Shown: positions 25,220-38,510, counted from the first letter of the stretch. The stretch: DNA of 64,000 bases from Apostichopus japonicus (GCF_037975245.1 NC_092573.1:6364001-6428000); one strand, 5' to 3'. The notes: generated from the sequence alone by a model not told the origin. Made by a program: numbers and translations.

Positions 25220-28200
25220 CTATAGAAACAAGGGAATTCTTATTATTATTACATTTCCTAATATCTCGCTCCTTCTTTTTGATACATTTGAGTTGAAACA
25301 GCCGTATACTAATACATGGTAACTGCGTTTGCACAAAGTAATTCCATTTATTTATTGCTGAGTATACTTCTATTATGTATCATGTTAATACAAACAGTTT
25401 GCTTAATCAACATCCTAAAAGCTAGCAAAAGCCTATTCAGAAAGGGATTCAAGTTGATTATAATGTGGTAAACCAAATACATATTAGTTCATATTTTATA
25501 ATATCTCGTCTTTCCTTCCTGTGGTTTTCTTCCGAGATTCATAGGTGAAGTACCTGGTTGCAGCTTACCTGTTCAGTTTAATTGTCATTGCCTTGAGTAC
25601 AACTCCTTAATATCATAACCGAGGAGTCTCTCTATACATGAACTTGAAACAGTCATCTGACAATGACAAACTATGATGACGTCACATTCTAATGATAGTC
25701 AAATTCCAATGATGTAGTAGACATGAGCAAACCTTGCTCATTCATCAGACACATTATGTAATGTACATGCAGTTAAACCGACCACGTTTCTTGGAATGTG
25801 GCTTTTATTGCAGAGGTTAGGACCCCCCCCCCCCCCCCACACACACACACACACATCAAATATATTTACACTATAAATTAGCTCTATTAATATATGTCTA
25901 AACGCAAGATTTTGTTAATAACTATATATTTATGAAGTTTGACAAAATTCTCCTACTGAACATTCTTCAATGCCCCCCCCAACCACCCCACCCCATGTTC
26001 TCCTTTTGTACGCGCCACTGTATCAGAGAGATTTTGTAAATCAATGATATTAATCCCCAGATTGAATATTTACATCGCTTATATACCTATAGAAAATCTT
26101 CAAAAATCAATTATTTAGCAAGTATCGGCAGTATCTATTTTTTATACACTTTCTTGTCAATCTTTCAGGATTGCAGAATATATGTCACCGTATACGCAAT
26201 GAACTTAATAAATTTGCAAAATTTTGCAGTCGATTACCCACCATCCCCTTCTTCTAACAGAGTTCCATGTTTTGTAACGATCTTAAAACAAAAGAAACCT
26301 CTTAAATTGGTAATCATCTCATTAACCATTCAGGTTGGATTTTTGCACAATCTTAAACGTCCGTCTTCTTCTTTTTGTTGTAATGTTTTGAAAGAACCAA
26401 GATGTGAGAGAGAATATTTTTCGAAACTGACCAATTACTCTTTTAAGTAAATTTCAGGATAATTTTTTTTCTCTATTCTGCCAGAGGAATTTCCTCATAC
26501 TCTTTCTCCTTACTTTATGAGGAAGACAAGATTTCCAAACAAAATTCTCTCAGGGGACCGATTTTTTTTTTAAATTGTGCATTCTGTAATATGTTAATTT
26601 TAGGGGGAATATTTGTGGAATTTCTTCAAACCGTCAGCCACTTCTAACAGTACCTTCAGACATCCCCTGGATTTCTTACAATTAAATTAAGATCACCATA
26701 CATAGCATGTCAATGCCAAGTTATAAAGACAAGCTTTGATTGGTCCAATGCGAAGCCCTTTAGCTGATGTGCCAAGGCAAATGTTGACATTTAGAAAGCA
26801 TAAAAAAAAACTTAGGCCATTTTTTTGTTGTCTCATTCTATCTGTGGTTCGTTTGTTATTCAATAGTTTGAGAAACTTTTTGCTCTTTCCTCACACAAGC
26901 GAAGATGAGTTGACTATAGGAATAAAAGAAATGGAAGGGGGGAAAAAAGAAAGGAATTCAAGACAATGGGTGAAGAATGTTTCGGAATATAATTGTAAAC
27001 TCGCAGAATGGTTAGAATTATATATGCATTACACCTGATGCCTAAGACTGCACGTGTAAAATTCTCACATGATTTGAATATCCTTCTTTCTATATAACTA
27101 AGAGATCTGTATTTTAACTCAATTGCATCCGATTAACAAGGTTTTAATCCTTTTCTACTGGAATGTTTGTGTTCTACATAAATTCATGTATCACTATGTT
27201 TTATCTGTGAAAGGTAATGTCTTAATGTCATTATTGGCCTTTGGCGAGTTTGATGGATTATAAAGTAAAGATTTTTGATCTCAGGAACCCAATCAACCTA
27301 AAAGCATGAACTAACCAAAAAAAGATTAGTTTGTGTTAATGTTTGGTATAATCACGTTAAGTGGCATAGTTGATTTATGTTAGGAATGATTTTATGTTAA
27401 AGCTGAATTTTGCGTTAAAGTTTGTCAAACTTTCTTTGTGACAATCAATTTCGACTTCTAAAGTATAGACACGTTCCATGAGGGGAGATTCTGTCATTTT
27501 GAGGATACCATTGGTACTTATTGTCACGGCCAACAAGTCTATTCCTAACATTTGAAAAAGTACATTATTGATCACAAATTGAAATATATGGTAAGGAATT
27601 TGTCCAAAAATAACTAGGTTTGGTTTTGTTTATCAGATCAATTTCATTCTATCATAACCAACTTGATGTCGCAAAAGTGAAAAATCATAATTAAAGCAGG
27701 GATTCCAATATCTTTCATTCGGAAAATATCAAGCAACGTATTTTGAAAAAAAATCCTTTCTTATTATTTTTCATAAGTAAATATAGGCGATTAAGATAAA
27801 AGTAGAAATATGCTCTTATATAATATATTTTACTCATTTTAGTATCATATATGAAAAAAGTGTTATCTACGTCGTGGACAACAATAATCTTTAAATCTTT
27901 ACTTACATTACAATAACACACCGACATATTGGCTCTTTATGTCATGTTCACCGTTTTCTCCGTGAGATATCATTCCATGGAGTGCAGCAGACGACTTGAC
28001 ATGTTGTAGATAACAAAAGTAACCTGGAATAAATCCGTGTCCTCAAGGTTAGCCTCAGCTTGTAAATTTTGCGACACATTTGTGACATACTCCTTGCAAC
28101 TGAAAGTTATCCGACAGCTGTTAACTTCCGACGATTACGCTCGCGCCCTTTAATTCAATAAGTCTTCAAGTCGGTAAGATGAAACCAAACGAGGGCGTTT

Positions 28201-28558
28201 GGAGTCAGCTTAGAGTTCAAAGATATCAACCCCCCCCCCCCAAAAAAAAAATTTAATAGGAAAAAGGTACTCCTTGCTAAAGAAAATTATTCCTCTCTCA
28301 GTTTCTTGCTTTAGTTATCAAATGCAATATTCCGATATGTCTTGTATTAACGAATTCGTTATTATTTTATATTAGTCAATTGATAGTTTAGAATCTGGTT
28401 GATTATCTCTTGTTTGTTATTATATTTTCAGTCGTTTGATACTTTGGACAGAAATAACCGTAAGTTCACTGACCTTACAATTAAGTGATTGATGCCACCA
28501 GGTTGGATGAACCGAACCTACTTCAGACTGGTGACATATGCCACTGAAAGTTTATTAA

Positions 28559-29395
28559 GTGGCACACTGAATAGATATTATAAACGCATACATAAATCTT
28601 AGAGTAGCAGACGGAACTATATATTTAAACAGGTGAATGATATTTCAACTGGAATTATGGGACTTCTAATTATAGATCAGTTGCTTACTTACATTCAAAG
28701 TGGCACACTGAATAGACATTGTAACGCATACATCAATGTTAGAGTAGCAGACGGAACTATATATTAAAACGGGTGAATTATATTTCAGTGGAACTAGTGA
28801 ACCTTTAAATGTGAATCAGTTGCTTACATACATACATTCAAAGTGGCACAGTGAATAGATATTGTAACGCATACATAAATCTTAGAGTAGCAGACGGAAC
28901 TATATATTTAAACGGGGTGAATTATATTTCAGTGGAACTAGTGGACCTTTAAATGTGAATCAGTTGCTTACATACATTCAAAGTGGCACAGTGAATAGAT
29001 ATTGCAACGCATACATCAATGTTAGAGTAGCAGACGGAACTATATATTTAAACGGGTGAATTATATTTCAGTAGAACTAGTGGACCTTTAAATGTGAATC
29101 AGTTGCTTACATACATGCAAAGTGGCACAGTGAATAGATATTGCAACGCATACATCAATGTTAGAGTAGCAGACGGAACTATATATTTAAACGGGTGAAT
29201 TATATTTCAGTAGATTTAGTGGACCTTTAAATGTGAATCAGTTGCTTACATACATTCAAAGTGGCACAGTGAATAGATATTGCAACGCATACATCAATGT
29301 TAGAGTAGCAGACGGAACTATATATTTAAATTGGTGAATGATATTTCAACTGGAAATATGGGACCTCTTATTGTGGATCAGTTGCTTACTTATAT
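28559..29395. repeat. Six-copy tandem array, unit about 140 bp
   Basis: Units start with GTGGCACAGTGAATAGATAT at 28559, 28700, 28843, 28983, 29122 and 29261 (spacings 141, 143, 140, 139, 139). Each holds TTAGAGTAGCAGACGGAACT, a TATATTTAAACGGGTGAAT word and ends TCAGTTGCTTACATACATTC. The outermost copies differ most (CACACTGAATAG, ATGGGAC...TTATTG), as expected if inner copies are homogenised. No open frame spans the units. Confidence 0.92.
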
Positions 29396-30816
29396 TTATC
29401 TTTCTTGAGTAGTCACATATGAAATATTGCTCTATTTTAGAACAAACATCATTGCTCAATATATCTAAAACGAAATGGGACGTTTAGCTTCTTATTATTC
29501 AGATATGTACCTTTTAAAACTTTCTGCTATTTTTGTAGCATATGTAAATTACATGGAATTAATACTGATGAACTTGAGATACCTTGAAATATTGTGAAAT
29601 CGAGGAATTCGATATATATAATCTCGATCGAAAGTAACTACGATTTTTTATTTTTTTTTTTGGGGGGGGGGAGGGTTCTATTTAGAAACTCCTTTATTAA
29701 TGTACCACGCACACGGTGAGAATTTATTTTCTCTTGAAAATGTCATGTAAATCTCTTTCACGAACCCTGAATCATAGGTCGCCAAATATCAGTCAACTCG
29801 CTTATCTACCACACAAGAGCTTTATTGAATCAAGAAATTGATTAAAGACTTATTTAATATATCAAGGAAGGAAGTTATAAAAATACTAGATTATAATGGA
29901 AAACTTTTTAGATTTATAGAATTTCTATATAGTTTTAAGAAATTTTAACCACTTTCATACATTCGATTGAACTTTGTTTTTTCTAATGCTAGAGAAAAAT
30001 CCTTCAGTTCAATATATATGAATTAATTATCTTTTTTCTTAATATGGATTCCCGTTGGCTGAGCCTCATGAGTAAATCCGATAGGGTATAAAATATCAGG
30101 TTGCGGTAAAAGAAATTTCAAATGAAGTACGGTACATCTTTGAACCTACTGGCTCATGTAAAGTACCGTGTAAGTGACTGCTGGCTATAATTGTATATTC
30201 AAGGAATTTTCGAACCCCGAGGCGACAGAAGTACTTGCGAATGCCACCCCCCCTTCTTTTTGGAGCAGGGGAGGGGTGCTTTGACCTAGTTATTGTAACA
30301 TTCATGTAATATCTGAAGGATTCGAATCATAAAGAACTGGATTATGAAAGTAAAAATTACATCATAGAATCGCTCAAAGAAACACCGCATGTCCTGTTTT
30401 AATGTTATCTTTGTTGACCTTTGACATTGCCTGTACTCGCTTCCGTTAAACCCGCGACACAATGTCCTACAATTTGCCATGGGCATTGTTTATATCAATG
30501 ACATGTACTTTTTCTCGATAGCATTGAGTTCAAACAGACTAATTATATTTGGCACACTTTATCACCTTATTGTCATTAGTTTTGCTCAAAATATGTATAA
30601 TGCATTGTTGTTGTTGTTGCTTCTTTTAGTACTTTTTTGTTGTCTTTGTCGGTGTTGTTGTGTTTTCTTTATTGTTGTTGTCATTGCTGTTGATATTGTT
30701 ACTAACAGAGGAGTGGACATGAAAAGTCGAAGGTAGAGGGTGTGGGAGGGTGGGGGGGGGGGTCTTGAAAAAGCGACTGACTGTTGTAGAGGCATGAATC
30801 TTTATGTAAGGGCCAG

Positions 30817-31193
30817 AAGTGAATTCAGGATTTTGTAAAGGAGGGCGTATGGCCCTGGGATGGTAGAAGCTGATTCCAACTTATATGTGATCACCTTATG
30901 TGCTTAACTTAGGGTCTAAGCATTAAGCCTGTATTAGGTCTAAGCATTAAGCCTATACTTAGGTCTAAGCATTAAGCCTATACTTGAGTCTAAGCATTAA
31001 ACATATACTTAGGTCTAAGCGTAAGATTGTGCTAATAACTGCTTTTGGATCCCTTTCTGGGGAGCCTTGGGCCCGGGGGAGTGGTATTAATCGTCCCAGA
31101 CTGAATATGAAAAATCCCCCGACTGAGCATGGAGTGGGTCCATGGCCTCCTGCCCACCCCCACCCCCCCCCCCTCCACAGCGCACGTCACTAG
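30817..31193. mobile_element. Probable DNA-transposon relic containing a 25-bp minisatellite
   Basis: The left part (GAATTCAGGATTTTGTAAAG, GGAGGGCGTATGGCC) and the right part (C-run, then CACAGCGCACGTCACTAG) resemble eroded CAGTGGCGGATCCAGG-type ends. The interior is GC-rich relative to its flanks (GGGCCCGGGGG near 31070). No clean terminal inverted repeat survives, so the boundaries are approximate. Confidence 0.3.
30912..31022. repeat. 25-bp minisatellite, five copies
   Basis: GTCTAAGCATTAAGCCTATA-type units start at 30914, 30938, 30963, 30988 and 31013. The last unit is truncated. Confidence 0.88.
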
Positions 31194-32270
31194 TTTTTCG
31201 TAGTGTTTTTTTATTGGTATTGCTTTTGTTTTTGTGGTTTTATTCTGTTTCTTCGTTCTTTATATGACTTTGTCTTGTTCTTTCGTGAGTAAATATTATC
31301 CTTAGAAGTTATGAGAATTCGTTTCATGAACATTCGATCGAATTCCCATGAAAGTTAGACCCTATTCTCGTGTTCTTATTTATTTACAAAATGAAATAAT
31401 CTTTAATTAAAAGAATGTCGGAGTTGACAAGCAAACAATTCAAAATTATACATTTTATGAAAAGTATATGTACCTGTGTACCGTGTTATTAATATATACA
31501 TCAAACGTTAACAAACGTAAATAGAGATTAACATATCTCTCAAGTGAACAGTTGAATCACAGGTTACAAAATTGTGTACGTTCTTATTAAGAAAATTTGT
31601 ACTTAAAGCAGCGATTTTTTGACGTAAGTGGATTTTCTTCTTATTATTATTTTTCTTCTTCTTTTTCTTGTTTCGCGTTTATGAAATATTTCCGCGCTGT
31701 TTCTTGATACCCCCTTTGCATTCATTTATCATATGGTGAATTCCTGCAGGGAGTATACACAGCCATACGTGCATTGACTAGGCTACTCGACAGTCGTTTC
31801 CCTTGAGGGTTTCTTCATATCTCTATCGCAGGTTCCTCCCATAGGTATATATGCCTCACAACTATAGCATGTATAACAACTGTTTTATAATTCAATTGCA
31901 ACACTTGTGCATCACCGATTTTGCATATATAGGAAGGCGAGAAGCGGCTTCAGTCTCGGGTGAACATTACACTGTTTCTTGTGTATTGTTAAATCAATAT
32001 ACCGATTGACTTTTCTTATCTTTTCTCTGTCTCCTTTAACTGTTTTGGTTCGTTATATTAAGGTACAGGAAATTGTATGTAAGTGGTTCTGATCGGTAAT
32101 ATTTACAAAACGTGTCCTAAGGGGTTTTAACTTTTACGGTTAGAATGCACTTTGCATGACATCGTTGAAACGTCACTACAGGATATGCCAATTTTAGAAT
32201 AAAAAATTAACATTCTTTATTTTTTTTTCTTTGCGTCTTTTTCGTTTAGGTCATTGTTAAAGTATACGAG

Positions 32271-32469
<199 letters not shown>

Positions 32470-32872
32470 TTACCATAAAATATGAATAAATATTTCCAAG
32501 AATTGTTTTTCAAAATCAAGCGCTTTGAAGTTAGTAATGAATAATTAATGTTATGCAAATGATTGGACGAAAAAACAGACGCAGTTTTTAATTGTGATTG
32601 CCTTTATAGTCGTGTTTCTTTTCATTCACATTTGGTAGGGTTGGTAATGCTTAACAAACGACAAAATTTAATCTTCAATTATAAAATTAACCAGTGATTA
32701 AATCAATCATATAATTCATCTTCCATTTTCATTGTTAGATCGAGACATAAATTACTTGTAATAGTTCTAGATAGGCGGAGAACATCATAACGCGAAGCAT
32801 GTGGCATGTTAGTGTTAATGCTTGTTAATGAGTACTAATGAATACTATTGAGCAGTTGAAGATGTCTATGAC

Positions 32873-33295
32873 TCTGTGGTATAACGGGTAGACCTAAGAC
32901 GATGAAAGTCGTCACCCTGTTGCAAGGTGTCATAAAGATTGATCAAGTTGAGTAGAACGAAGAATGGCGTGCATGTACATGTTGTAAGAGGTACCGTACC
33001 GGTAGTAGTAAGCAGGTTGTGTCTCTATTTGATAAGGGGTAATGGGGTAGTAGGGTATAGGACATGGTGGCTCTGTCATAAGGATTTAGGATGGAGGACG
33101 GGTGGCTCAGTGGTAAATGTTACCAGACCGAGCGTCTCTGATAAGGGGTAGTAGGGTGCAGGGAGTACTGGCTCTGTGGTTAGGGTGAAAGGAAGCAGAA
33201 CTTTGGTTCTCTATTAAGGGGTATCAGGTCATACAACCTGCCTCTGTGATAAGGGGTAGTAGGGTGTAGGACGTGATGGCTCTGTGGTGTGTGTT
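32873..33295. repeat. Degenerate tandem repeat just upstream of receptor exon 2
   Basis: Words such as GGCTCTGTGGT and GATAAGGGGTAGTAGGGTG recur at irregular intervals of about 50-120 bp (for example near 33028, 33141 and 33249). They form an old G-rich minisatellite ending under 100 bp before the exon 2 splice acceptor. One GGTGGCTCAGTGGTAAA word resembles a tRNA A-box, but no B-box follows. Confidence 0.6.
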
Positions 33296-33371
33296 GAAGT
33301 TTGGCGGATTTCTTAGTGACTCTGCAAAGATGGAAGAAATAACTACTTATTTTTCTCATTTTCTCCGTCAG

Positions 33372-33425
33372 TTCTACTCACTCTGCTGTTTTCCACTACA
33401 AACGCTCATGAAAAAGAATTTGAAG
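33372..33425 (+). CDS. Exon 2 (54 nt) of the same receptor subunit: end of signal peptide and mature N-terminus
   Basis: A strong pyrimidine tract ending CTCCGTCAG precedes the exon, and GAAG|GTAAGC closes it. It has two bases, 17 codons and one base, so both flanking introns are phase 1. With the G from exon 1 it reads V-LLTLLFSTTNA-HEKEFE. This completes the signal peptide, with predicted cleavage after residue 34 (T-N-A|H), and starts an acidic mature N-terminus. Its last G plus AC from exon 3 makes GAC (D). No ATG occurs in this frame between the preceding TGA at 33317 and the exon, so an upstream coding exon is required. Because 54 is a multiple of three and the phases are equal, skipping it would keep the frame. 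Family knowledge: related subunit genes usually put an intron close to the end of the signal peptide; having two near this point looks like an extra split. Confidence 0.62.
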
Positions 33426-33564
33426 GTAAGCGAGATAATTCAGATATAAGTATTGTTTTAAGTATTGTTATAAGAGACCAGTGAGATATAAGGTAAAATC
33501 TATTCATTTACGGATTTCATATGGATTATAAACTGATTATATATAATATATATATATATATATA

Positions 33565-33879
33565 CAGGGTTATAGCTAGGAGATTGTGAGTGCTGGTTAA
33601 ATAAATTTGCGAAGCGTAGCGAGCGAAGCTCTCGCATCTCACGGCCGGGGGTCCAGGGGCCCGCTTAAGGGCCCTGGTGGGGTCCAGGGAAAAAGGTGAC
33701 GTTATTATCATGTTTTACGGCAAGGGAAAGATAAATTTGTTACTTTTGTTGTATTTCACAAGCATTTTACTATTTTTTTTGTACCGGCCAGTGGACTGTT
33801 TAATCACTTCCAATGCCGGCCGGCAGGCGTGAGTGGCGGTTACCACCGGCCGCCGCCGGCCGGCGTGGCTATAACCCTG
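33565..33879. mobile_element. Small inverted-repeat DNA element (MITE-like), 315 bp
   Basis: Perfect 12-bp terminal inverted repeats CAGGGTTATAGC and GCTATAACCCTG bound a GC-rich interior unlike the surrounding AT-rich DNA. The interior has inverted GAGCG/CGCTC words, a GGGGTCCAGGG motif occurring twice, and CCGGCCGG blocks near the 3' end. Both ends abut TATATATA, which may be the target duplication or simply the (TA)n host site. It is too short to encode a transposase, so it is non-autonomous. It sits 140 bp downstream of receptor exon 2. The superfamily is not assignable from the ends alone. Confidence 0.75.
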
Positions 33880-33957
33880 TATATATATATAATATATATA
33901 TAGATATATTTATATATATATATATATATATTGATATATATATATTGATATATATAT
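33880..33957. repeat. (TA)n tract flanking the inverted-repeat element
   Basis: Interrupted TA/TTGATA repeat directly following the right terminal repeat; the matching TA tract on the left is at 33537-33564. Confidence 0.9.
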
Positions 33958-36077
33958 AAACAGTTTACTAGTTCAAATAATATGTTTAGAATTAATTAAC
34001 AATTCCTTAGGAACAAATGGTGATTGATATTATATATGGGTACCCGGCTGTTTGTTATTTACTTATCAGAATTTATAATACAATGGATTAAACTTAACAT
34101 ATATACATGTACTCAGTAGCTGACGTCATCAAAGATTCAACTGAAAAGAACATTGTAGACATATAGCATATTTTAATGATAAATATCTTGAAGGCAAAGG
34201 ATTAACAGTGGAACATCCATGGCTGTTGTTCTTATTTTGTTGGCTATGAACACTAAAACTAAGTTAGTTAACCTTACGTCAGCATTACATTCCTTGTTTA
34301 TTTATTTATTTGTTTGTTGTTGTGTACTTGTTATTGTATTTAGAATTATTTATTCATTTGTGAAAATTATCTCTCTATGACAGTTGCTGACCTTCCGATA
34401 GGAGACCAATTTTAAAAATGAATCTCGTTAATTTCATTCCCCTTGTACATGTTGTGATTCATAGTGAGCTTGAGTTAGGTTAGATAATTTGCATGTATGT
34501 TTGTTATGTAATTTGCGGTTTTGGTTTTGTTGTCTTTTGCTGTTATTTTTGTGTCTTTTGTTTGTTTTTCTGAGGAAAATCACGTCTTATGACAGAACCT
34601 TGCCTCCCTAAAGGAAACCAATAAGAATGTGATATGATTCCTATTTACTTGTGTGTATATTTGTGTTCTACACGTAGTTGTTTGTTTGTGAACATTACCG
34701 CTATGGCAGTTAACTCACCTTTCGATAGAAAACCAGTTACGAGCACTCGAACCCTTTCACAATCAGTAATTTACAATAAGCTTTGGCTTGGTCAGCTGTT
34801 TACTTGTGTGTTCTCTATACGATTGAGAAACGAACGGTATATATATATATATATAATTTCCCCGTCCAGTCAAACAAAATCAGTGAGGTCATTTGTATTC
34901 AATTTTATAAGCTCGTTAATAAATTAGCTTTCGTAAAGCCTCGATTCTCTCGCTTATATGTTGCTGTATTTTCAATTTTTCAATTACGAAGTTAATTATT
35001 GAAATACCAAACTAACCATTTACCAATCCTATATATGATAGATCATTCTTCTTTTTCATTTTTCTCTATGACAATTAATTCTTTCCAAACCTCCCATAGC
35101 ATGAGCTCTGTGTTATTACCCCTCGGGACTATATTTTAAATCTGACAGTCCGATCAACTTCTCAAACTAACCAATTCGGTTGATATAAAACCAACCAAAT
35201 CAACACACCTTCGGCAATTTAAATACAATTTGTACAAAACCTTAAAGTCACCTGCCTTGACGATTTGGGTACTTCTTTCTTTATTTTTCTATTTACACCT
35301 TTTGTATAATCCTCTAAAATTAAGATGATTTGTCCTTGCCCGATCGAGAGATCAATTCTTACAAGAATTTTCCATTTTCTGATTTGATTATTTGGACTTG
35401 ATTGGCTCCCTTGATGCATGCGTTGATTGGATTAAGATATCTCATTTTTGCTTCACTGTACCTGGATTTCACCAAGTCGTCAAATTCTTCTCTCAGTTAG
35501 TGACCTATTCTCGATGCAGCAGAAACGTGATTTGAGGTAAACTGTATCCGAGTGTCAAATATCTTGAGAGGAGCAGGAATAAATCTGAAAGTGTATAGTA
35601 TACCTTGTTGAGAGATATCAGTCACTTATTTCAAATAAGTCACAGTTCGTAACATAGTCACATTTGTATCATTGAAAGCTACAACTGTCTACTTTACTGC
35701 TTGAAATGTGAATTTAAATTTCTGGCATGTAACATAAAAATATGATGTTAACGTTCCGATGGAGTTTTTCATTACATTCATACATGTGATAAGATCATTT
35801 GAAGAACAGAATTTTTTTTATCAAAAGGCAACTTGAAGCAAAATTAGTTTTATGTCATGGATGCGTAGCTATAAAAATATGTTAAGTTTATCTTTTGATC
35901 AACTTTTATTCGTCTGCATCACAAAATTCACTTAACTAAATGTGAGGGTTTTATTGAAACGAAATTAAGAGAGAATAACGCTTAAAGAAGCGTCTCTAGT
36001 GAATTAAAAGAACGCCTTCCATTGACCTTAATTGACCGTCATATTGCCCGCTATGGATTTAAATATTTGAACTCAAT

Positions 36078-36345
36078 AGCGCACCTAGAATAGTTGGCAC
36101 CCGGGAGGACCCTTCTTTTCATCCCCTTTGAGAATATTTTGTATATGTAAGGTGGCTTAGATGCAAAATGGTGCTATCTTTGGCAAAGCAGATTACACAA
36201 TGATTTACAAAAAATAAGGAAACTTGTGGGTGGGGTGGGGTGGGGTCGGGGTGTGGTGTGGTGTTGGGACTGTGGCATGGCACCCTTCTGACTGTTACCC
36301 CGGCGGATCCCACCCCCCCCCCCGCTTTATACACCACTCCTCTAG
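36078..36345. mobile_element. Possible eroded GC-rich transposon relic with G-rich core
   Basis: Starts near GCGCACCTAGAATAGTTGGC followed by ACCCGGGAGG. It contains a GTGGGGTGGGGTGGGG tract at 36228-36245 and ends near a C-run and TTTATACACCACTCC. The composition contrasts with the flanks. No perfect inverted termini were seen, and the call rests on composition and the type of end words. Confidence 0.25.
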
Positions 36346-38471
36346 AGCTTTAATTTTCATAGCGTATAGACTGAACATTGCTATTCAATCAATGGTTGCG
36401 CGTAGCCTAAAGTTGTTTCAATTGCATAAATAACGTTTCGCGCACTTTTCATATACTTGCAGAATAGCTTCCATACGTTGCAAAAGATAAATATCTTTTT
36501 GAAATATGTAAAAGGAAATGAGAAAGTTAAAAAACATTATACAAACACAATTTAGAAGAACTGAATTAACTATCACCTGTGGATAAAAAACAAGTTCAAT
36601 AGTGATTTATTTTTATTGTTTTAATTTGTATATATGGTTAAACCTGAAAATTAAAACCTGGCTAATGAAAGAACATAAAATGACTGATAGCCTTGATTAG
36701 ACTAACACAATTAATCGAAGGAAGCCAAATAAAAGGGTAAAAATGCCACGAATATATCTCCCTATGAATAATTAAAAGATTTATAAACTGACATCTCAAT
36801 CTGAAGTTTCAGGTAATTACATTTTTCTTCTTGGAAAGGTGTCATATAAAATGAAAATATATTGCTTCATTCTGAAAAATCAAAATGATGACATTATTAG
36901 TTGCAAAGAAAATTGAGTCTACAGAATCAACCGATTTAAAAATATAGGTCGACTCACTTTCTGCCGAATTTTTCATTTCAAGGTCATGAGCAAAATGAAA
37001 GAACAAACTTTCTTTGTATAATTTGTGGTGTAACCATTTGATTTCACTGTCATATATATGTTCGTCTAACCCCATTGATAAAAAAAAGAGATATTTACAT
37101 ATGGAAGAGCAATACGAATAGGAGAAAACAAAGCCTAAAAGTTGCACAAAAGAGGCCCAACTTGGCAAAATTCAAATGTGTTGGCGCGCTAAATTTAACC
37201 ATGCGCCTCACTTAAATACGTTATGTGAGTGTCTAATCCAATTAAGGGTACAATCTTCCGTTGGTAGGGAATCGACGAGTCTTCTTTTACTTGGGCTCAA
37301 CTCTTGTGTTCTCTTTTATCAGCAGTAAGTCGCTAAACAGAGAAATTCCCGCGGGAAATTTTCGTCTCTGCCAGATCTCGTAAAGTAGCTTTAGTCTACA
37401 AGGATGGCGATAAATCACCACATGGATTTCCCAGCTGAACATTGGATAAACGGTCGCAAGTGTTCCGCTTGTCACATACAAAGTAATTAAAAGCAAAACC
37501 GCGCCACGAAGGAAGGCACGGAGCTGAGATTTGTTCTTGAGCAACAAATACTATTGTGCGATTAGATTAGCTTCCCATAAAACAAAACGGATGTTTTCAA
37601 GTTCGTGTATATCTATCTATGTATGTATATATATAGTAGCACACTGTTGTGATGATACCTATCAAAGGTCAGAAGTGAGAGATTGATATATATAGCTTTG
37701 ATCTCATATTGTTCCTGAGGAGGTACCGTGATAGTTGTCTTGTTCTTCTTGTGTGAAATATTCTTCTTGACTTTGTGAATCATAAACGTCTCTGTATATT
37801 CTCATACCTGACTCATGGCACTGTGGAAGAATGAGTGAAAGTAAGAGGCATATAGCCAGTCGTCTATCCTTGTTAAAATTACTTGTTAAAAGTGATTTTG
37901 ATGACCCCTCCCCTTACCCCTCCCCTCCCACACCCCACCCCATACCACGTCTCACGAATTAGCAATAAAATTAAACCTTCCATTTGGAAGAGGTCACGAT
38001 CAAATCCATTCCATGACAAGAAGCCGCTCTTTTATCGGGTCAACAAAGGATTCCATAGTGCAACTAGAATGTGAAACCCTTTCGAGATTACCATCACTTG
38101 TTTCTCAGTGTTATATTGAAGGAATGAAAGTTCGTTGGTGAATATTTTCCCTCCCCACGTCACCGCCAACGTCAACGAAAAACACAATTTACACTCTATA
38201 AAATACCGAGCGATAACTAATCGCTGAAGTGAAGGGTCCTATACACAGCCATACTTGTACATGGTTGATTTTGTTTGTGATCCTCGTAGCTGTTCGAAAT
38301 TTGAAAAACATCTGGACTTCATGTGTGGTTCTTCAATTAAAAATGAATAATGGGATCTTACAGACGGAATGTAAACGTTGCTCCCGATATCATGCGACCC
38401 TATCCATGACATTGTATTCTCTTTTAGCGGACGTGAACTCATCAAAGGTTTATTGCATAACTAAACACAAG

Positions 38472-38510
<39 letters not shown>
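38472..38510. repeat. (GACA)n microsatellite
   Basis: About eight GACA units followed by AAACAGAC. Confidence 0.93.

Noticed and set aside
26748-27038. 96-codon plus-strand frame starting at an ATG
   Set aside because: Composition follows local A- and T-runs, there is no domain, and the length is within chance for a 64-kb AT-rich window.
33100-33170. Possible tRNA-like GGTGGCTCAGTGGTAAA
   Set aside because: It is one unit of the degenerate minisatellite and lacks a B-box.
33330-33425. ATG at 33330 as an alternative start for the receptor
   Set aside because: Its frame runs into the exon 2 donor in another phase and gives no signal peptide; the signal-peptide frame here has no ATG.
36842-37550. 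Two minus-strand frames (108 and 86 codons), the second with a hydrophobic N-terminal stretch
   Set aside because: Neither has an ATG at its start, no strong donor was found, and no family was recognised; AT-rich DNA gives hydrophobic frames by chance.
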